Shown piece by piece: positions 10,501-20,744 of a DNA stretch of 64,000 nt (its first letter is position 1; each line of letters opens with the position of its first letter). The notes beneath the pieces were generated by a model that was given only the letters and a program-made list of their open reading frames with translations, had not been told where the DNA came from and ran no database searches. The stretch comes from Meghimatium bilineatum (lineage: Eukaryota; Mollusca; Gastropoda; Stylommatophora; Philomycidae). The stretch covers positions 32,142,191 to 32,206,190 of the forward strand of contig CM067315.1 of NCBI GenBank assembly GCA_034231615.1, read 5' to 3'. The position numbers and the translations under genes were made by a program.

Positions 10501-11220
10501 GTTCTCAGAAATAATATTTGATATGGAGGCTGTCTGATTGGGCTGTCTTGTAGATGCCGAAACCTTATTGCTAACTAAAGGAAGAGTTTTGGAAGTGGTT
10601 GTTTGTTGTGAATTTGTTTTATGCACTACGTTTTGGGATTTGCTTTCTTTTCCATATGATCGTTGTTGTTTATCAAACTTTGGCTGATTTTTGATTTCAT
10701 GCAATAAGACACTTTGTTTGTCACAGGCAGTCGTAGAAATGTGCTTTTTGGATGTGGTTGTTAAATTATAGTCATTGTTAATGTTCGATGTACGAAGTCT
10801 TTGAAGACAGTTTTGTCTAACATCGATCAACTTTAGTTTTTTATCTCCGACACTGTTGGGAATGTCTTCTTGGAATTCCTTATTCGGAGACGATCTAAGT
10901 CTGACGTAAGTTCTAGGCGGTGCATAGTCGCTTAATTCACCGTAAAAATGTTCCTTATCAAACTGTATAGACTCGTCGTTAATTGATTGTACTTTACAGT
11001 CTGTTTGTGGCACTGATTTTCGAAGTCGTTCCCACAAGTTAGGCGCCATGTTCGTTTCATCCCTTCGTTTTGTTATCACTACAAAATCGGAGTCAATCGA
11101 CGCTAATGGTGCAGTGGAAAGTTCTGGTGCTTGTGATGACGCCAGGCGACTTGAAAGTCCTGGTCTAAGAACTTTAGCCGTGTTTGTTTTAGCATAATGA
11201 ACCACTCGCTGGCGCTCCAT
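7569..11220 (-). CDS. large uncharacterised Ser-rich protein, giant exon
   Basis: A 3,652-nt open coding segment (1,217 codons; the raw frame runs to 7516). The start is supported by an in-frame TGA seven codons upstream and an acceptor at 11246. The protein is rich in Ser, Asn, Thr and Gln, has no signal peptide or membrane segment and looks mostly disordered. Visible elements: a basic WERLRKS patch (63-69); four copies of an S-x-x-L-A-[ST] motif (residues 22-34, 453-469, 566-580, 660-674); an acidic run EDEDDDD (678-684); a Cys/His cluster C884, C887, C908, H918, H923, C927, then KRSKSAPS (931-938), which could be a nuclear-localisation or phosphorylation site. I do not recognise the family. 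The even composition over 3.6 kb without stops argues for real coding. I infer that it continues into the exon at 4673-4492. Confidence 0.85.
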
Positions 11221-11230
11221 GAGGTTGCAT
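11189..11230 (-). other. short overlapping upstream ORF
   Basis: An ATG at 11230, ten bases upstream of the main start and out of frame, opens a 13-codon frame (MQPHGAPASGSLC) that ends in TAA inside the main coding sequence. Both ATGs lack a purine at -3; the main one has G at +4. It could reduce translation if the predicted 5' boundary at 11245 is right. Confidence 0.4.
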
Positions 11231-11243
11231 TTGCGGATTCAGT

Positions 11244-11262
11244 TTCTGAAATAGCAAACAAA
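11244..11262 (-). other. predicted splice acceptor before the start exon
   Basis: On the minus strand TTTGTTTGCTATTTCAG ends at 11246, leaving 25 nt of 5' UTR before ATG 11220. A 5' non-coding exon must then lie at higher coordinates; it was not identified. Confidence 0.55.
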
Positions 11263-11317
11263 GAAATATAAGTAATTTCGTAAATGAGAATTAATATGTG
11301 ATTTTAAAGCTTTGACT

Positions 11318-11376
11318 CTCAAACTCCCGCTGGATCTCTCTTGTTGGAATACAATGCTCCTACTAAAAATTAGTCG
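11318..11376 (-). mobile_element. SINE-IV tail fragment
   Basis: CTCAAACTCCCGCTGGATC and ATGCTCCTACTA are the inverted last ~60 bp of SINE-IV (compare 53100-53150). Confidence 0.6.
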
Positions 11377-11954
11377 TCAAATCGTTTAATAATACGTCAT
11401 TAGAGAAATGAACAATGTATCCTTAACTATCATGTCTAATGAAGGTCGCCTTTTGTATATCCCTCTGATAATGACGATAGATCAAATACTTAAATAATCT
11501 TTTTTCTCATTTTTTTTAAAGTTAAGTCATACTTTATCCTCTAGTTCTGTACCTTAGTTAACACTCCATTTTTGACAGATCTGGTTGATAGTGATAACGA
11601 TGCCAGAACAAATAGAGCGGTAGCAACGTGGTAGTTGAAACAACACGGATGCCAAGAAGATGTTTGCACTTGAATTAGTCTTAAACCTCGTATTGACTGC
11701 CAGTTCCATGTTTGTGAACAAACACAGCAGAACCGTAGCCAGAAAAAAAAGAAGAAAAAAACATATCAAAGGATTGTGTGTCATAACAGACGGTGAGAAC
11801 GAGATCTACGGCGGATAATAAAGACATCCGATATGTAGAACAATCTAGGAATGTCTTGTCTTCCAGAGAAATATTGTCTAAGCCACTCTAAGCAATGACA
11901 AAAGTGTAGAATATATAGAGGCAATGTTAGCAGGATTTAGAGACAAAGACAGTA
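11377..11954. other. unassigned sequence upstream of the gene
   Basis: It should hold the promoter or 5' exon of the gene at 11245, but I see no clear TATA or donor that decides it. A 76-codon minus frame at 11784-11554 encodes one hydrophobic segment (LICFFLLFFLATVLLCLF) and has no other support. Confidence 0.4.
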
Positions 11955-12245
11955 CTTCTGCATAGCTCAGAACCATGGGAAATTGCAAAACTGCAACGGA
12001 ATAAACAACAGACATTTGTGAGAAACTTCTAAAAACATTAGGTGGCAGGATAAAATAAGAAATGAAGAGATATCAAGACGATCGTAATCAGAATAGGTGG
12101 ACATCCATGTTAAGGAATCAAGATCGAGATTAGTTGGGCACAAGCTCTGAAAACTAGCAGAAGTTGTAGCTTAAAGTTCAATGTCATGGTACTCACAGAG
12201 AAAAGGGAAGACCTTACCGAAGAAGTATCTATGGCCCTAGACATA
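11955..12245 (+). pseudogene. decayed LINE reverse transcriptase C-terminus
   Basis: In shifting plus frames with several stops: SEPWEIAKLQRNKQQTFV, then WQDKIRNEEISRRS, then VDIHVKESRSRLVGHKL, then THREKGRPYRRS. The order (S-E-T-W-like, C-L-R-x-I-like, W-x-D-x-I-x-N-E-E, G-H-x-L-R-like, G-K-R-G-R-P-like) is the post-RT region of RTE-like LINEs. Dead. Confidence 0.65.
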
Positions 12246-12324
12246 ACTATGTAAGAATATAGTTGTAGATCTGAATGTAGATGTGGAAGTAGATGTGGAT
12301 GTGACGAAGATGCAAGCCCACAAA

Positions 12325-12730
12325 TAATAAGGGGCGGGTTTAAGGGGTTTGGTTTTAATAGCAGATAATGAGGGGCGAGTTTAAGGGGTTTGGTTGTAAT
12401 AGCAGATAATGAGGGATGGGTTTAAGGGGTTTGGTTGTAATAGCAGATAATGAGGGATGGGTTTAAGGGGTTTGGTTGTAATAGCAGATAATGAGGGACG
12501 GGTTTAAGGGGTTTGGTTGTAATAGCAGATAATGAGGGATGGGTTTAAGGGGTTTGAATGTAATAGCAGATAATGAGGGATGGATTTAAGGGGTTTGGTT
12601 GTAATAGCAGATAATGAGGGACTTGTTTAAGGGGTTTGGTTGTAATAGCAGATAATGAGGGACGGGTTTAAGGGATTTGGTTGTAATAGCAGATAATGAG
12701 GGATGGGTTTAAGGGGTTTGGTTATAACAC
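12325..12730. repeat. 41-bp tandem array (~10 units)
   Basis: Unit contains GGGTTTAAGGGGTTTGGTTG then TAATAGCAGATAATGA. Variation is concentrated at GGGAT/GGGAC/GGGGC. Confidence 0.95.
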
Positions 12731-12897
12731 AGATTTCTCTAGAGTAAACGTTGACCTAAGAAACTAGGGTTACATGACGCTCTACAGTAAAAAAAAAAAA
12801 GTCTGCAGCATCTTGTGGAAAGAGGAAACACTCAGCAGCCAAGCACGGAGAGTCCATAGAAAATCTCATACAAAAAAACCCCCATATACAATGATCA

Positions 12898-13591
12898 GGT
12901 ACGATCACATATCACGGGCCTATCTACTATTTCCGAATTTTGGACGAAGTTTGATATTTTCATTCCAAGTTTGTTATGGTGCGCGTAGTTTTGTGTCATC
13001 ACTGAAATTACGTCATTAGCAGACAGTGTTGCCACAAAAAATGAAATGGTTAATTTACTCAGAGATGTTCGTCTACTGTGCTACTCTGGTTCATTTCTAT
13101 TAACGAGATATAGCCGCATCAATGTTAACTTTCCTTCCACAATATGGCGGAGACGAAGATGTATAGAGTTTGGGAGTGGGTGGGGGTAGGGTTTGGATTA
13201 GATCTAGAACTAATTATAACCCTACCCCCACCCTCCCCCTTCTCCCAAACTCTATACATATCCGCTTCCCTTATATTGTCCGAGGAAACTTAGGTATCGA
13301 TACAGCTTTTATCTCGCTAATAGAAATGAACCGGAGCAGGGTTAGAAAAAGACGTAATCATAAACCTAACCCTAAAACCACCCCCACCGCCCACTCCTAA
13401 ACTCTATACATTCTGCCTCCTCTATATTGTCAAAGATAAGTTCAGCATCGATACCGCAGCCATTTCGCTAATAGAAATGAATCGCCAGAGTGACGTCATG
13501 AACTACTAAAGAACAAACTACTAAAAATTACGATCGACGCAGATTACTTAAAAACTGTGAGCGCGGTAGGCCCGTGATATGTGATAGTACC
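12898..13591. mobile_element. fold-back element with 26-bp terminal inverted repeats
   Basis: Left end GGTACGATCACATATCACGG (12898 on) is mirrored at 13566-13591 with about two mismatches over 26 bp. Inside, an arm starting at about 13085 (TTCATTTCTATTAACGAGAT) is repeated inverted to about 13340, around a G-rich/C-rich stem (GTGGGTGGGGGTAGGG versus CCCTACCCCCACCC). A further diverged right-arm copy follows to 13500. There is no transposase. Confidence 0.7.
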
Positions 13592-14315
13592 CAGTTTTCA
13601 TTTCATGTCCGAACTGTCCAATGACATTTGCGGGCCGAATAGGACGTATTAGCCATCCATGAACTCATAGTAAAGCGAATAGCTAACTCAATTTCAAAAG
13701 TGGACATAACAAATAGTCATTATTACATGTGATAGATAAAAACAACAGTGTCTTACAAATAGTCACACTAGTTGTCACACTGCGATTGATCAGAACATTT
13801 CATTAGCGGGTAACACAAAGTAAACAATAAGTAAATAATAAAAAATTTATCCTGATTAATAAGATACGCCAACATAAATGACATAAACCAGATTTCTCTG
13901 TCAGGCGGTATAAATATACTTCAGTTTGTTAATGTGATGTATGCGCTCCATTGAATTATTAACACACATGAATGCCACCGTTTTGATATATTATCTTAAA
14001 GATGTATCTTTAATTCTGAGATTTCATAAAAAAAATACTGCGTTTTCTAACTTTTGAGACTATTTTGGAAAGTAAATTGGTAAAGAAGAACACGATATCT
14101 GCATTATTGATATAAATACGATATATATATACATGGGGTCAAATTAATAACTACGTCGTTGTAAAAATATTGCAGTTCTAACTTTTGTATTCTCCACCTG
14201 CAACATATACTGCTATTGTATGTCTTATTTTGGGTAGTTTTCCCATTACAACTCTATTCACACAACGTGTGCGAAATATCCGCGGCAGTCTAGTTAGAAG
14301 AAGGAAATTAAATTC
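13592..14315. other. unassigned AT-rich sequence
   Basis: Long A/T-rich stretch with a short ATATATAT run near 14120. No gene, array or known family seen. Confidence 0.4.
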
Positions 14316-14595
14316 TTCTTCTTCTTCTGCGTTCATTCTGAAATTCCTGCAGATCAGCAGGATGTAGTCCGGAAAACGGAATGAGCTGTGTCATGGTTTA
14401 CAACATTGCTGCGATATCTGTGCCTTTCGGTCTGACACATCCGACTTCAGCATGGCTTTGTGTCACTGAGCCTATATGGGATGGGACAGCCAACTCCATC
14501 CCATAACCTCCTTAGTCGCCTCGTACGAAATGCATGGAAGGTAACAGTGTTGCTATTCTTTGCTCCCCTTTCACGCCCGACAACACACGAGAGGA
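14316..14595 (-). mobile_element. SINE-III copy
   Basis: Nearly full-length, inverted: CTGCAGATCAGCAGGATGTA, then ATCTGTGCCTTTCGGTCTG, then CCTCCTTAGTCGCCTC, ending GACAACACACGAG. It abuts the tail of the LINE at 14608-15335. Confidence 0.85.
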
Positions 14596-14607
14596 AATTA
14601 AATTAAA

Positions 14608-15335
14608 ATATATTCATTCATTCGTTTTCCTTTTGCACTGAAGTTAGCGCATAGGACAGAAGTCATATCTCTCCAATTCTGTCTGTTTCTGTTCAAAGCT
14701 ATTCTGTGCAGTTCTTAAATAGTATGAAATTTTATTGTTTTACTTTCTCTAGGTATTGTTCTTCTGAGTATTTATTTTGGTCTACCCCTGGTTCTTTTGC
14801 CTGTAGGTATCAATTCAGGAGATTGGTGGTGTATTCTGTTGATGTCTGAGCGTATGACAGGCCCGATGTAGGACCAACGGCTTTTTCTAATAACATCTGT
14901 GATGAAATTTTGATGTGTCTCTTCTCTGATTGTATCATTCGATTTGAATTCACTCCAATGGGTGTTAGTTATCCTACGAAGACATTTGTTCTCGAAACTC
15001 AGTAATTTCTGTTCTGAAGATAAAGAGCTTTTCCAGCTCTCACATTCATATGATAGCACCGGAATAACGCAGGAACTAAATAAGCGCATTTTCGTGCGTA
15101 TGATGATTGACCTTGACCTCCAGATATTATACAGTCTGGTAAAGGCAGATGATGCTAGTGCAATGCGAGTTGTAATTTCTGCCATGACATCACCGTCGAG
15201 TGTTAATTTGCTTCCTAGATAGGAGAATTTGTGTACATTTTCAAGTTGGAGTCCATTTAAAGAAAGTCCATTACAAATTAAATAGAGTGCCCATTTAATG
15301 ACATGGGACTGATTTGAATTGAAGTAAAACGCCAT
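14608..15335 (-). pseudogene. LINE reverse transcriptase C-terminal part
   Basis: A minus frame (15335-14772, 187 codons) has the order FSYLGSKLTLDGDV, LASSAFTRLYNIWRS, SCVIPVLSYECESWKSS, FENKCLRRITNTHW, WSYIGPVIRSD and TGKRTRGRPK, i.e. the post-active-site region of a non-LTR reverse transcriptase. The same frame continues beyond the stop, with two in-frame stops, to NRQNWRDMTSVLCANFSAKG and a GAATGAATG tail, which is the expected C-terminus. The 5' part (endonuclease, catalytic RT motifs) is missing. A non-functional 5'-truncated insertion. Confidence 0.85.
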
Positions 15336-15584
15336 GGTTACTTTTTACGTCATGGTTCCAACTCTATTTAACTGTAATTTAGAATATCACTGCTACATGC
15401 AGATGTTTCAGTATTTGATTTCCTTTTTCTAACTAAACCGTGGCGGATATTTCCAACAACTTTTGTAAATAGAGCTGTAAATTTGAAAAACTACCGAAAA
15501 TTAGACACACAATAGCAGTATATGTTGCAGGTGGGGATACAAAAATCTGAATAGCGAAAACAATATAGTTATTACTTTGACACC

Positions 15585-15589
15585 ATTAC

Positions 15590-15623
<34 letters not shown>

Positions 15624-15650
15624 CATATATTTATATTTATATATAGTCAC
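15585..15650. repeat. AT dinucleotide microsatellite
   Basis: (TA)n with interruptions. Confidence 0.9.
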
Positions 15651-16735
15651 TCTAAAGATATATTATCTACAACATGTCACAAAGTTGAGAAATGTCACTC
15701 ACAATTTGAAAGTCAGAAACAAAAATATATTTTTTGGCATGTTGGCATCAATAACAGTAGGTAAGTGGTGAAGTGAATAGCTCTTATTACCATCAATAGC
15801 ATCGGTATCTTGCCGACCGCCGTAGGCAATCATGGATTTTCTCGATGCTACGCTCTATTTTCAGTATATTTTATCAGCATTGTTGCTGTCCCTATGCCAT
15901 GAAACGGTGTCAGATTATATAATACCCTTGGTCGTCCTCAAGCTCTCGTGCAAGCTCACAAATAGGGGAGGGAGCGTTATAGTTTTCAATTCCCCATTCT
16001 TAAGAAATCTGAATATTAGTACTAGGAACGCAGCCAAAGTGTGGCAACCCCTCCCCCCCCCATTCTAAGTAAAACATATCTACGAACCTGCGAGTCTCTT
16101 GTCCCTTGTAACTATGTTTTCCAAACCACAATGTCTCATATCGTGTCCAGAAGAAATTAAGATTGTTTCATGCTGATGTTATTAATATGATCAATGTAGG
16201 AATTGCATACACATTTAAATAATGATTGTATTTCTTAAAGGTAAGAAAATGTATTATAAAATTAGTCTGCAATCATTTTAAAAGCCTATAAATTATGTCA
16301 ATATTAATATTGGAATAATAACAGAAGATCGCGGAGAAAAATATTTTGTAATTTTGTTTTCGTATTTTGTAACATTCTTCAGTAAGATTCTACAACATGC
16401 AGTAATACAATTCATAATTTGTATATTTCTTAAAACGCTGAATTATATAATCGTTGTAAACAAATGTCAAAGTTCTTACACAAGGGTAACATCACTCTCA
16501 ATTTGAAAAATTTTCATAGATAAAATCATGTCACTTATAAATTAAAGTGTAGTATTCGACATTATGATGATAAATGTGGTACATGGCAGGAGGTTAGTTC
16601 GCAGGTTTCCGAACTGAAACGGGTCAGTGTTATTCTCTGGTTAGAGGTACTCTTTTGGAAAGTCTATAGAATGTACGTTACATGGGTATATTGTAAGTAA
16701 AATTGACATGTACGATAAAGCAAACATGCACGCTC
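15651..16735. other. unassigned sequence
   Basis: AT-rich, single-copy in appearance, with a C-run at 16053-16061. A 78-codon frame at 15832 (+) has no recognisable features. No gene called. Confidence 0.4.
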
Positions 16736-16857
16736 GCAGACAGATATATATATATATTTTTGTATGTCCGGGGAAAAGTTGACATTGGTATTGGACTTCC
16801 TATTATTGCTTGCAAATCTGAGCTTATGTTTGGCCAATGTGATAGATATCTTTTCCA

Positions 16858-17002
16858 TCATTCATTCTCAAACTCCCGCTGTATCTCCCTCATGACCATT
16901 GTTCTACTAGAGTTCAAGCAGGATGTAGTCCAGAGAATAAAAAGCGTTGTCAACGTTTTATTTACGCCAATGACCCGACACATCCGTCTTCGGTGGAAGG
17001 AT
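16858..17002 (-). mobile_element. SINE-IV copy (body and tail)
   Basis: Inverted: ATTCTCAAACTCCCGCTG, CAGGATGTAGTCCAGAGAA, GTTTTATTTACGCCAATGAC, CACATCCGTCTTC. This matches 52997-53166 base for base in most blocks; the tRNA-like head is absent. Confidence 0.75.
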
Positions 17003-17282
17003 GGATGTTATAATCTTTTTCTATTTGTCAAACATTTCTGATCGTTTTGTGATATCCAGGTCTCATATAAAAGTACACAGAATACACAGTTTCTAACTGG
17101 GTCTTCGGTTGAAAGCGTCGTGCCTAAGCAATAGGCTTGAACAACTTAACAAACAACAAACCAGGCTTCTAACTGTTCGTGGTCACGAGTTCAATCTCTA
17201 TTAAAACGGTGATGTCACTGAAGATCACCTACATACAATAGACGACATATACACAAAAGTATGTAGGCCCTCATTCGTCCTT

Positions 17283-17420
17283 TATTTAATATTATTGTTG
17301 TGATTTCAGTTTGCCACTATTTATATACTGTGCTTGGAATCGCATGCCAAAATAGACATGGCAACTCTAAGTATATAAACAGTGACTAACGAAAATCACA
17401 ACAATAATAAAAAGCGTAAC
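17283..17420. mobile_element. dispersed repeat 'R', two copies head-to-head
   Basis: TTATTGTTGTGATTTCAG...CACTATTTATATACT at 17290-17330 recurs inverted at 17368-17415, giving a hairpin-like pair. Single copies occur at 18165, 23463 and 52498 (+) and 32740 (-). Confidence 0.6.
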
Positions 17421-18160
17421 GAATGACGTCCTAATTAATTCTGAGCACAGGTCTCCTATACAGTCTAAGGTCACGGTTCAAACGTATCATTCGTCTCTTA
17501 TACAGTCCTGCTGGCTTATCTGTAATCATCGTTCTACAGTGAAACTATTCCATATTTCACACGAGTTTCATTTGGTAAATTTATGTATACTTTATGTCAA
17601 CAGAAAATGAAAATAACGGGAAAAGTCAAATGCGTCAAGTTAGAATAATGATTCTAAATTTAACCACATGCCTTATCTTGACAATGATGACAGATCACAC
17701 GTGAGATTATACATTGACGTATATTATTTGATGTACCATACGGAGGCTGACCGAATTATTTATACGTAAATAAAACTGTAAACAATACACATGACATCTG
17801 CAACGTATTATAGTATTAAACTGTATTAGTCACGATCTTCTAGATATATAAGGTCATGTTGTGACGTAACAACAACAAATTGGTTTCTACTAAACGTAGT
17901 CTGGATACGGTAGACATCAAGACTTTTTTTCAAGAACAATCCAGTATGCTGATCTCACTCACCGTCACTCAGAGACTGGTTATTAGTCGTTTTGCAAATA
18001 TTTAGTTTGGACAGCCAATGAAAATCACTAAAATATTCGGATAAACATAGATAATTGACACTGCGTGAGATCAGCACGCTAGACTATTCTAGAGAAGGAC
18101 TTGGTATACACTATAATCATGGCAGATTCCATTACAGACCTCTCAACAGAACGTAAACAC
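17421..18160. other. unassigned sequence
   Basis: No repeat family or coding signal recognised. Confidence 0.4.
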
Positions 18161-18164
18161 GCAT

Positions 18165-18345
18165 CCATTCGTGACGTTTTTGATTACTGTCGCGCTTTAA
18201 GCTGGTCACTATTTATATACTTGGAATTACATGTCGAAAAAAATCCACGGCCGACCAAAGAAATTCAAGGAAATAATAAAAAATGAGCATTTTAGACCAT
18301 GTTTACTTTTGTTGAGAGGTCTTATAGTATTTTCAACGGTCACGA
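18165..18345 (+). mobile_element. dispersed repeat 'R' copy
   Basis: TTTTTGATTACTGTCGCG, GGTCACTATTTATATACTTG and, downstream, GAGAGGTCTTATAGTATTTT with CGGTCACG match the layout at 23463-23640 and 52498-52630. Confidence 0.55.
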
Positions 18346-18609
18346 CAATGCTAATACCTTTTTTAGGCAGTACTAGTGAAAAATGGTTCACGGATGACGC
18401 TTCTTGACAACCTCCTCTTTTTTTGTAAAGCCATAGCATGACCTTACATACTGTATCTATATATAGAATATCACGATAAACAGTATAATGAAACCACGTG
18501 ATATATATATATATATGAAGAATCATATTTTTTTCAGTGTTCACATCCAGTTAATGAGCACGAATTGTCGTGTGATTTGTGCGGGAGAGTGACTATTTTG
18601 TATTATTTT

Positions 18610-19725
18610 AGTTAAGCTACGGTATTTGTGCCTTTCAGTCTGGCCGTAGATATGTTCTCCTCAAGAGGGGAGGGGCAAAGCTTTACCTAACAATAAACAA
18701 AATTACAAAGCAGTGAAAGGTCATTCTTTCGTTTTCTTTTTCTTTTCTTTGTAGACTCGTTTATTTCTAAACTGGTGTCTTTTTGTAGACGTGTGTCTTT
18801 GCAGACTCGTTTTCGTGTGTCTAATTCTTCTTTGTAGACTCCTCTCTTTGTTGACTCATCTCTTTGTTGACTCATCTCTTTGTTGACTCATTTCTTTGTT
18901 GACTCATCTCTTTGTTGACTCGTCTCTTTGTATGCTCATCTCTTTGTTGACTCATCTCTTTGTTGACTCCTCTCTTTGTTGACTCCTCTCTTTGTTGACT
19001 CCTCTCTTTGTTGACTCCTCTCTTTGTTGACCCGTCTCTTTGTATACTCATCTCTTTGTTGACTCATCTCTGTTGACTCGTCTCTTTGTATACTCATCTC
19101 TGTTGACTCGTCTCTTTGTATACTCATCTCTGTTGACTCATCTCTTTGTTGACTCGTCTCTTTGTATGCTCATCTCTTTGTTGACTCATCTCTTTGTTGA
19201 CTCCTCTCTTTGTTGACTCCTCTCTTTGTTGACTCCTCTCTTTGTTGACTCCTCTCTTTGTTGACCCGTCTCTTTGTATACTCATCTCTTTGTTGACTCA
19301 TCTCTGTTGACTCGTCTCTTTGTATACTCATCTCTGTTGACTCGTCTCTTTGTATACTCATCTCTGTTGACTCGTCTCTTTGTTGACTCGTCTCTTTGTA
19401 TACTCATCTCTTTGTTGACTCGTCTCTTTATTCACTCATCTCTTTGTTGACTCATCTGTTTGTTGACTCATATATTTGTTGACTCATCTCTGTGTATACT
19501 AATCTCTTTGTATACTCATCTCTTTGTTGACTCATCTCGGTCTTGACTCTTCTCTTTAAAGACTTTTTAAATGAAAAATAGCAAATTGAATCAGGAAGGA
19601 GGAGGGGGTGGGGGGAATGTTGTTCTGTCGGGGATAAATTCCTAGTACTAAAAGTTATGCTCCTATTTTATATGGGGGGAGGAGTGGTGAATATTTGACC
19701 CCCCCCGCCGTCTTATCTACGTGCC
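18610..19725 (+). mobile_element. element 'M' copy carrying a 16-bp array, next to a SINE-III scrap
   Basis: Left end TGGCCGTAGATATGTTCTCC (18641 on). The array follows, then a G-run, the signature TCCTAGTACTAAAAGTTATG (19650) and a C-run with the right end CTTATCTACGTGCC (19712-19725). A SINE-III scrap (TATTTGTGCCTTTCAGTC) abuts the left end. Confidence 0.65.
18735..19565. repeat. 16-bp array with 234-bp higher-order repeat
   Basis: Monomer TCTTTGTTGACTCATC with CATC/CCTC/CGTC and TATACTC variants. A block of about 234 bp (about 18905-19138) is repeated almost exactly at 19139-19371, so the array has higher-order structure. Frames at 19127-18936 and 19361-19170 are identical because of it. 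Confidence 0.9.
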
Positions 19726-19790
19726 TTATTTTTCTAGCTCATTTGTTGTTTTAATGAGACAAATTAGTAATAGCTTAATATTGAGCACAG

Positions 19791-20112
19791 CTTGCTCCAA
19801 GCCACTATTGCTCCAAGCCACTATTGCTCCAAGCCACTATTGCTCCAAGCCACTATTGCTCCAAGCCACTATTGCTCCAAGCCACTAATGCTCCAAGCCA
19901 CTATTGCTCTAAGCCACTATTGCTCCAAGCCACTATTGCTCCAAGCCACTATTGCTCCAAGACACTATTGCTCCAAGCCACTATTGCTTCAAGCCACTAT
20001 TGCTCCAAGCCACTATTGCTCCAAGCCACTATTGCTCCAAGCCACTATTGCTCCAAGCCACTAATGCTCCAAGCCACTATTGCTCCAAGCCACTATTGCT
20101 CTAAGCCACTTT
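19791..20112. repeat. 16-bp tandem array (~20 units)
   Basis: Monomer GCTCCAAGCCACTATT, very homogeneous. The long leucine/histidine-rich frames across it are artefacts. Confidence 0.97.
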
Positions 20113-20137
20113 GTCTACAGTCATTGGTGATCCTTTA

Positions 20138-20395
20138 TCTGCGTTCATTCTCCAGCTCTTCTAGATTATCTGGATGTAGTCCGGAGATCGGAGTGTGCTG
20201 CATTAGTTTCTAGTTTAGCTGCGATATCTGCGCCGTTCGATTTGACATACTCGACTTCAACACGGCTGCCGATTCACTTTGGTCTGCATGACATGTTATA
20301 GCCAAACCTATCTCCAACCTACTTAGTCGCCTTTTACGACATACATGGTGGGTAATATTCTGTTTCTCTTTAGAGTTCAGGCACCAGCAATACTA
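20138..20395 (-). mobile_element. SINE-III copy, diverged
   Basis: Inverted: CTGCGTTCATTCTCCAGC, GGATGTAGTCCGGAGATCGG, GCGATATCTGCGCCGTTCG, CTTAGTCGCCTTTTACGACA. Confidence 0.75.
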
Positions 20396-20461
20396 CGAGC
20401 TCTCCATGAGATAAAGTAGTTAACACATTATATAACATTTTTAAATCGTCTCTTGCTAGCA

Positions 20462-20730
20462 GGGCCGTAAATAATTACCCCTTAAAGGGGGGGGGGGTTA
20501 CGCAATTAAAAATAGAGAAAGAATGTATTTCAGTCGTTTTCGTGTGTAAAAATCTCTGTTTGATGTAAAATATTTGTTGATCTTTTTGTGAAAAATCGCA
20601 AGGGGGGGGGGGGGGTGGATGTGTTTTTGGCCCCCATTTTTTCCAAGTTCCTAATACTAAAAGTCATGTTCCGATTTCACGGGGATTGCGGGTTTGGTGC
20701 TCACTCCCCCCCCCCCCATATACTCGTCTG
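20462..20730 (+). mobile_element. element 'M' copy, compact form
   Basis: Left end GGGCCGTAAATAATTACC, G-runs at about 20488 and 20604, the signature TCCTAATACTAAAAGTCATG (20650), and a C-run with a decayed right end. About 270 bp with no array inside; probably close to the basic element. Confidence 0.65.
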
Positions 20731-20744
20731 CTTATAAGATAGTG

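Noticed and set aside
11554-11784. 76-codon minus frame with one membrane-like segment, upstream of the large gene
   Set aside because: No splice or start context joins it to the gene; hydrophobicity comes from an A/T-rich run.
14944-15222. 92-codon plus frame
   Set aside because: Antisense shadow of the LINE reverse transcriptase fragment.
18101-18286. 61-codon plus frame starting MVYTIIMADSITD
   Set aside because: Overlaps dispersed repeat 'R', whose other copies do not keep the frame.
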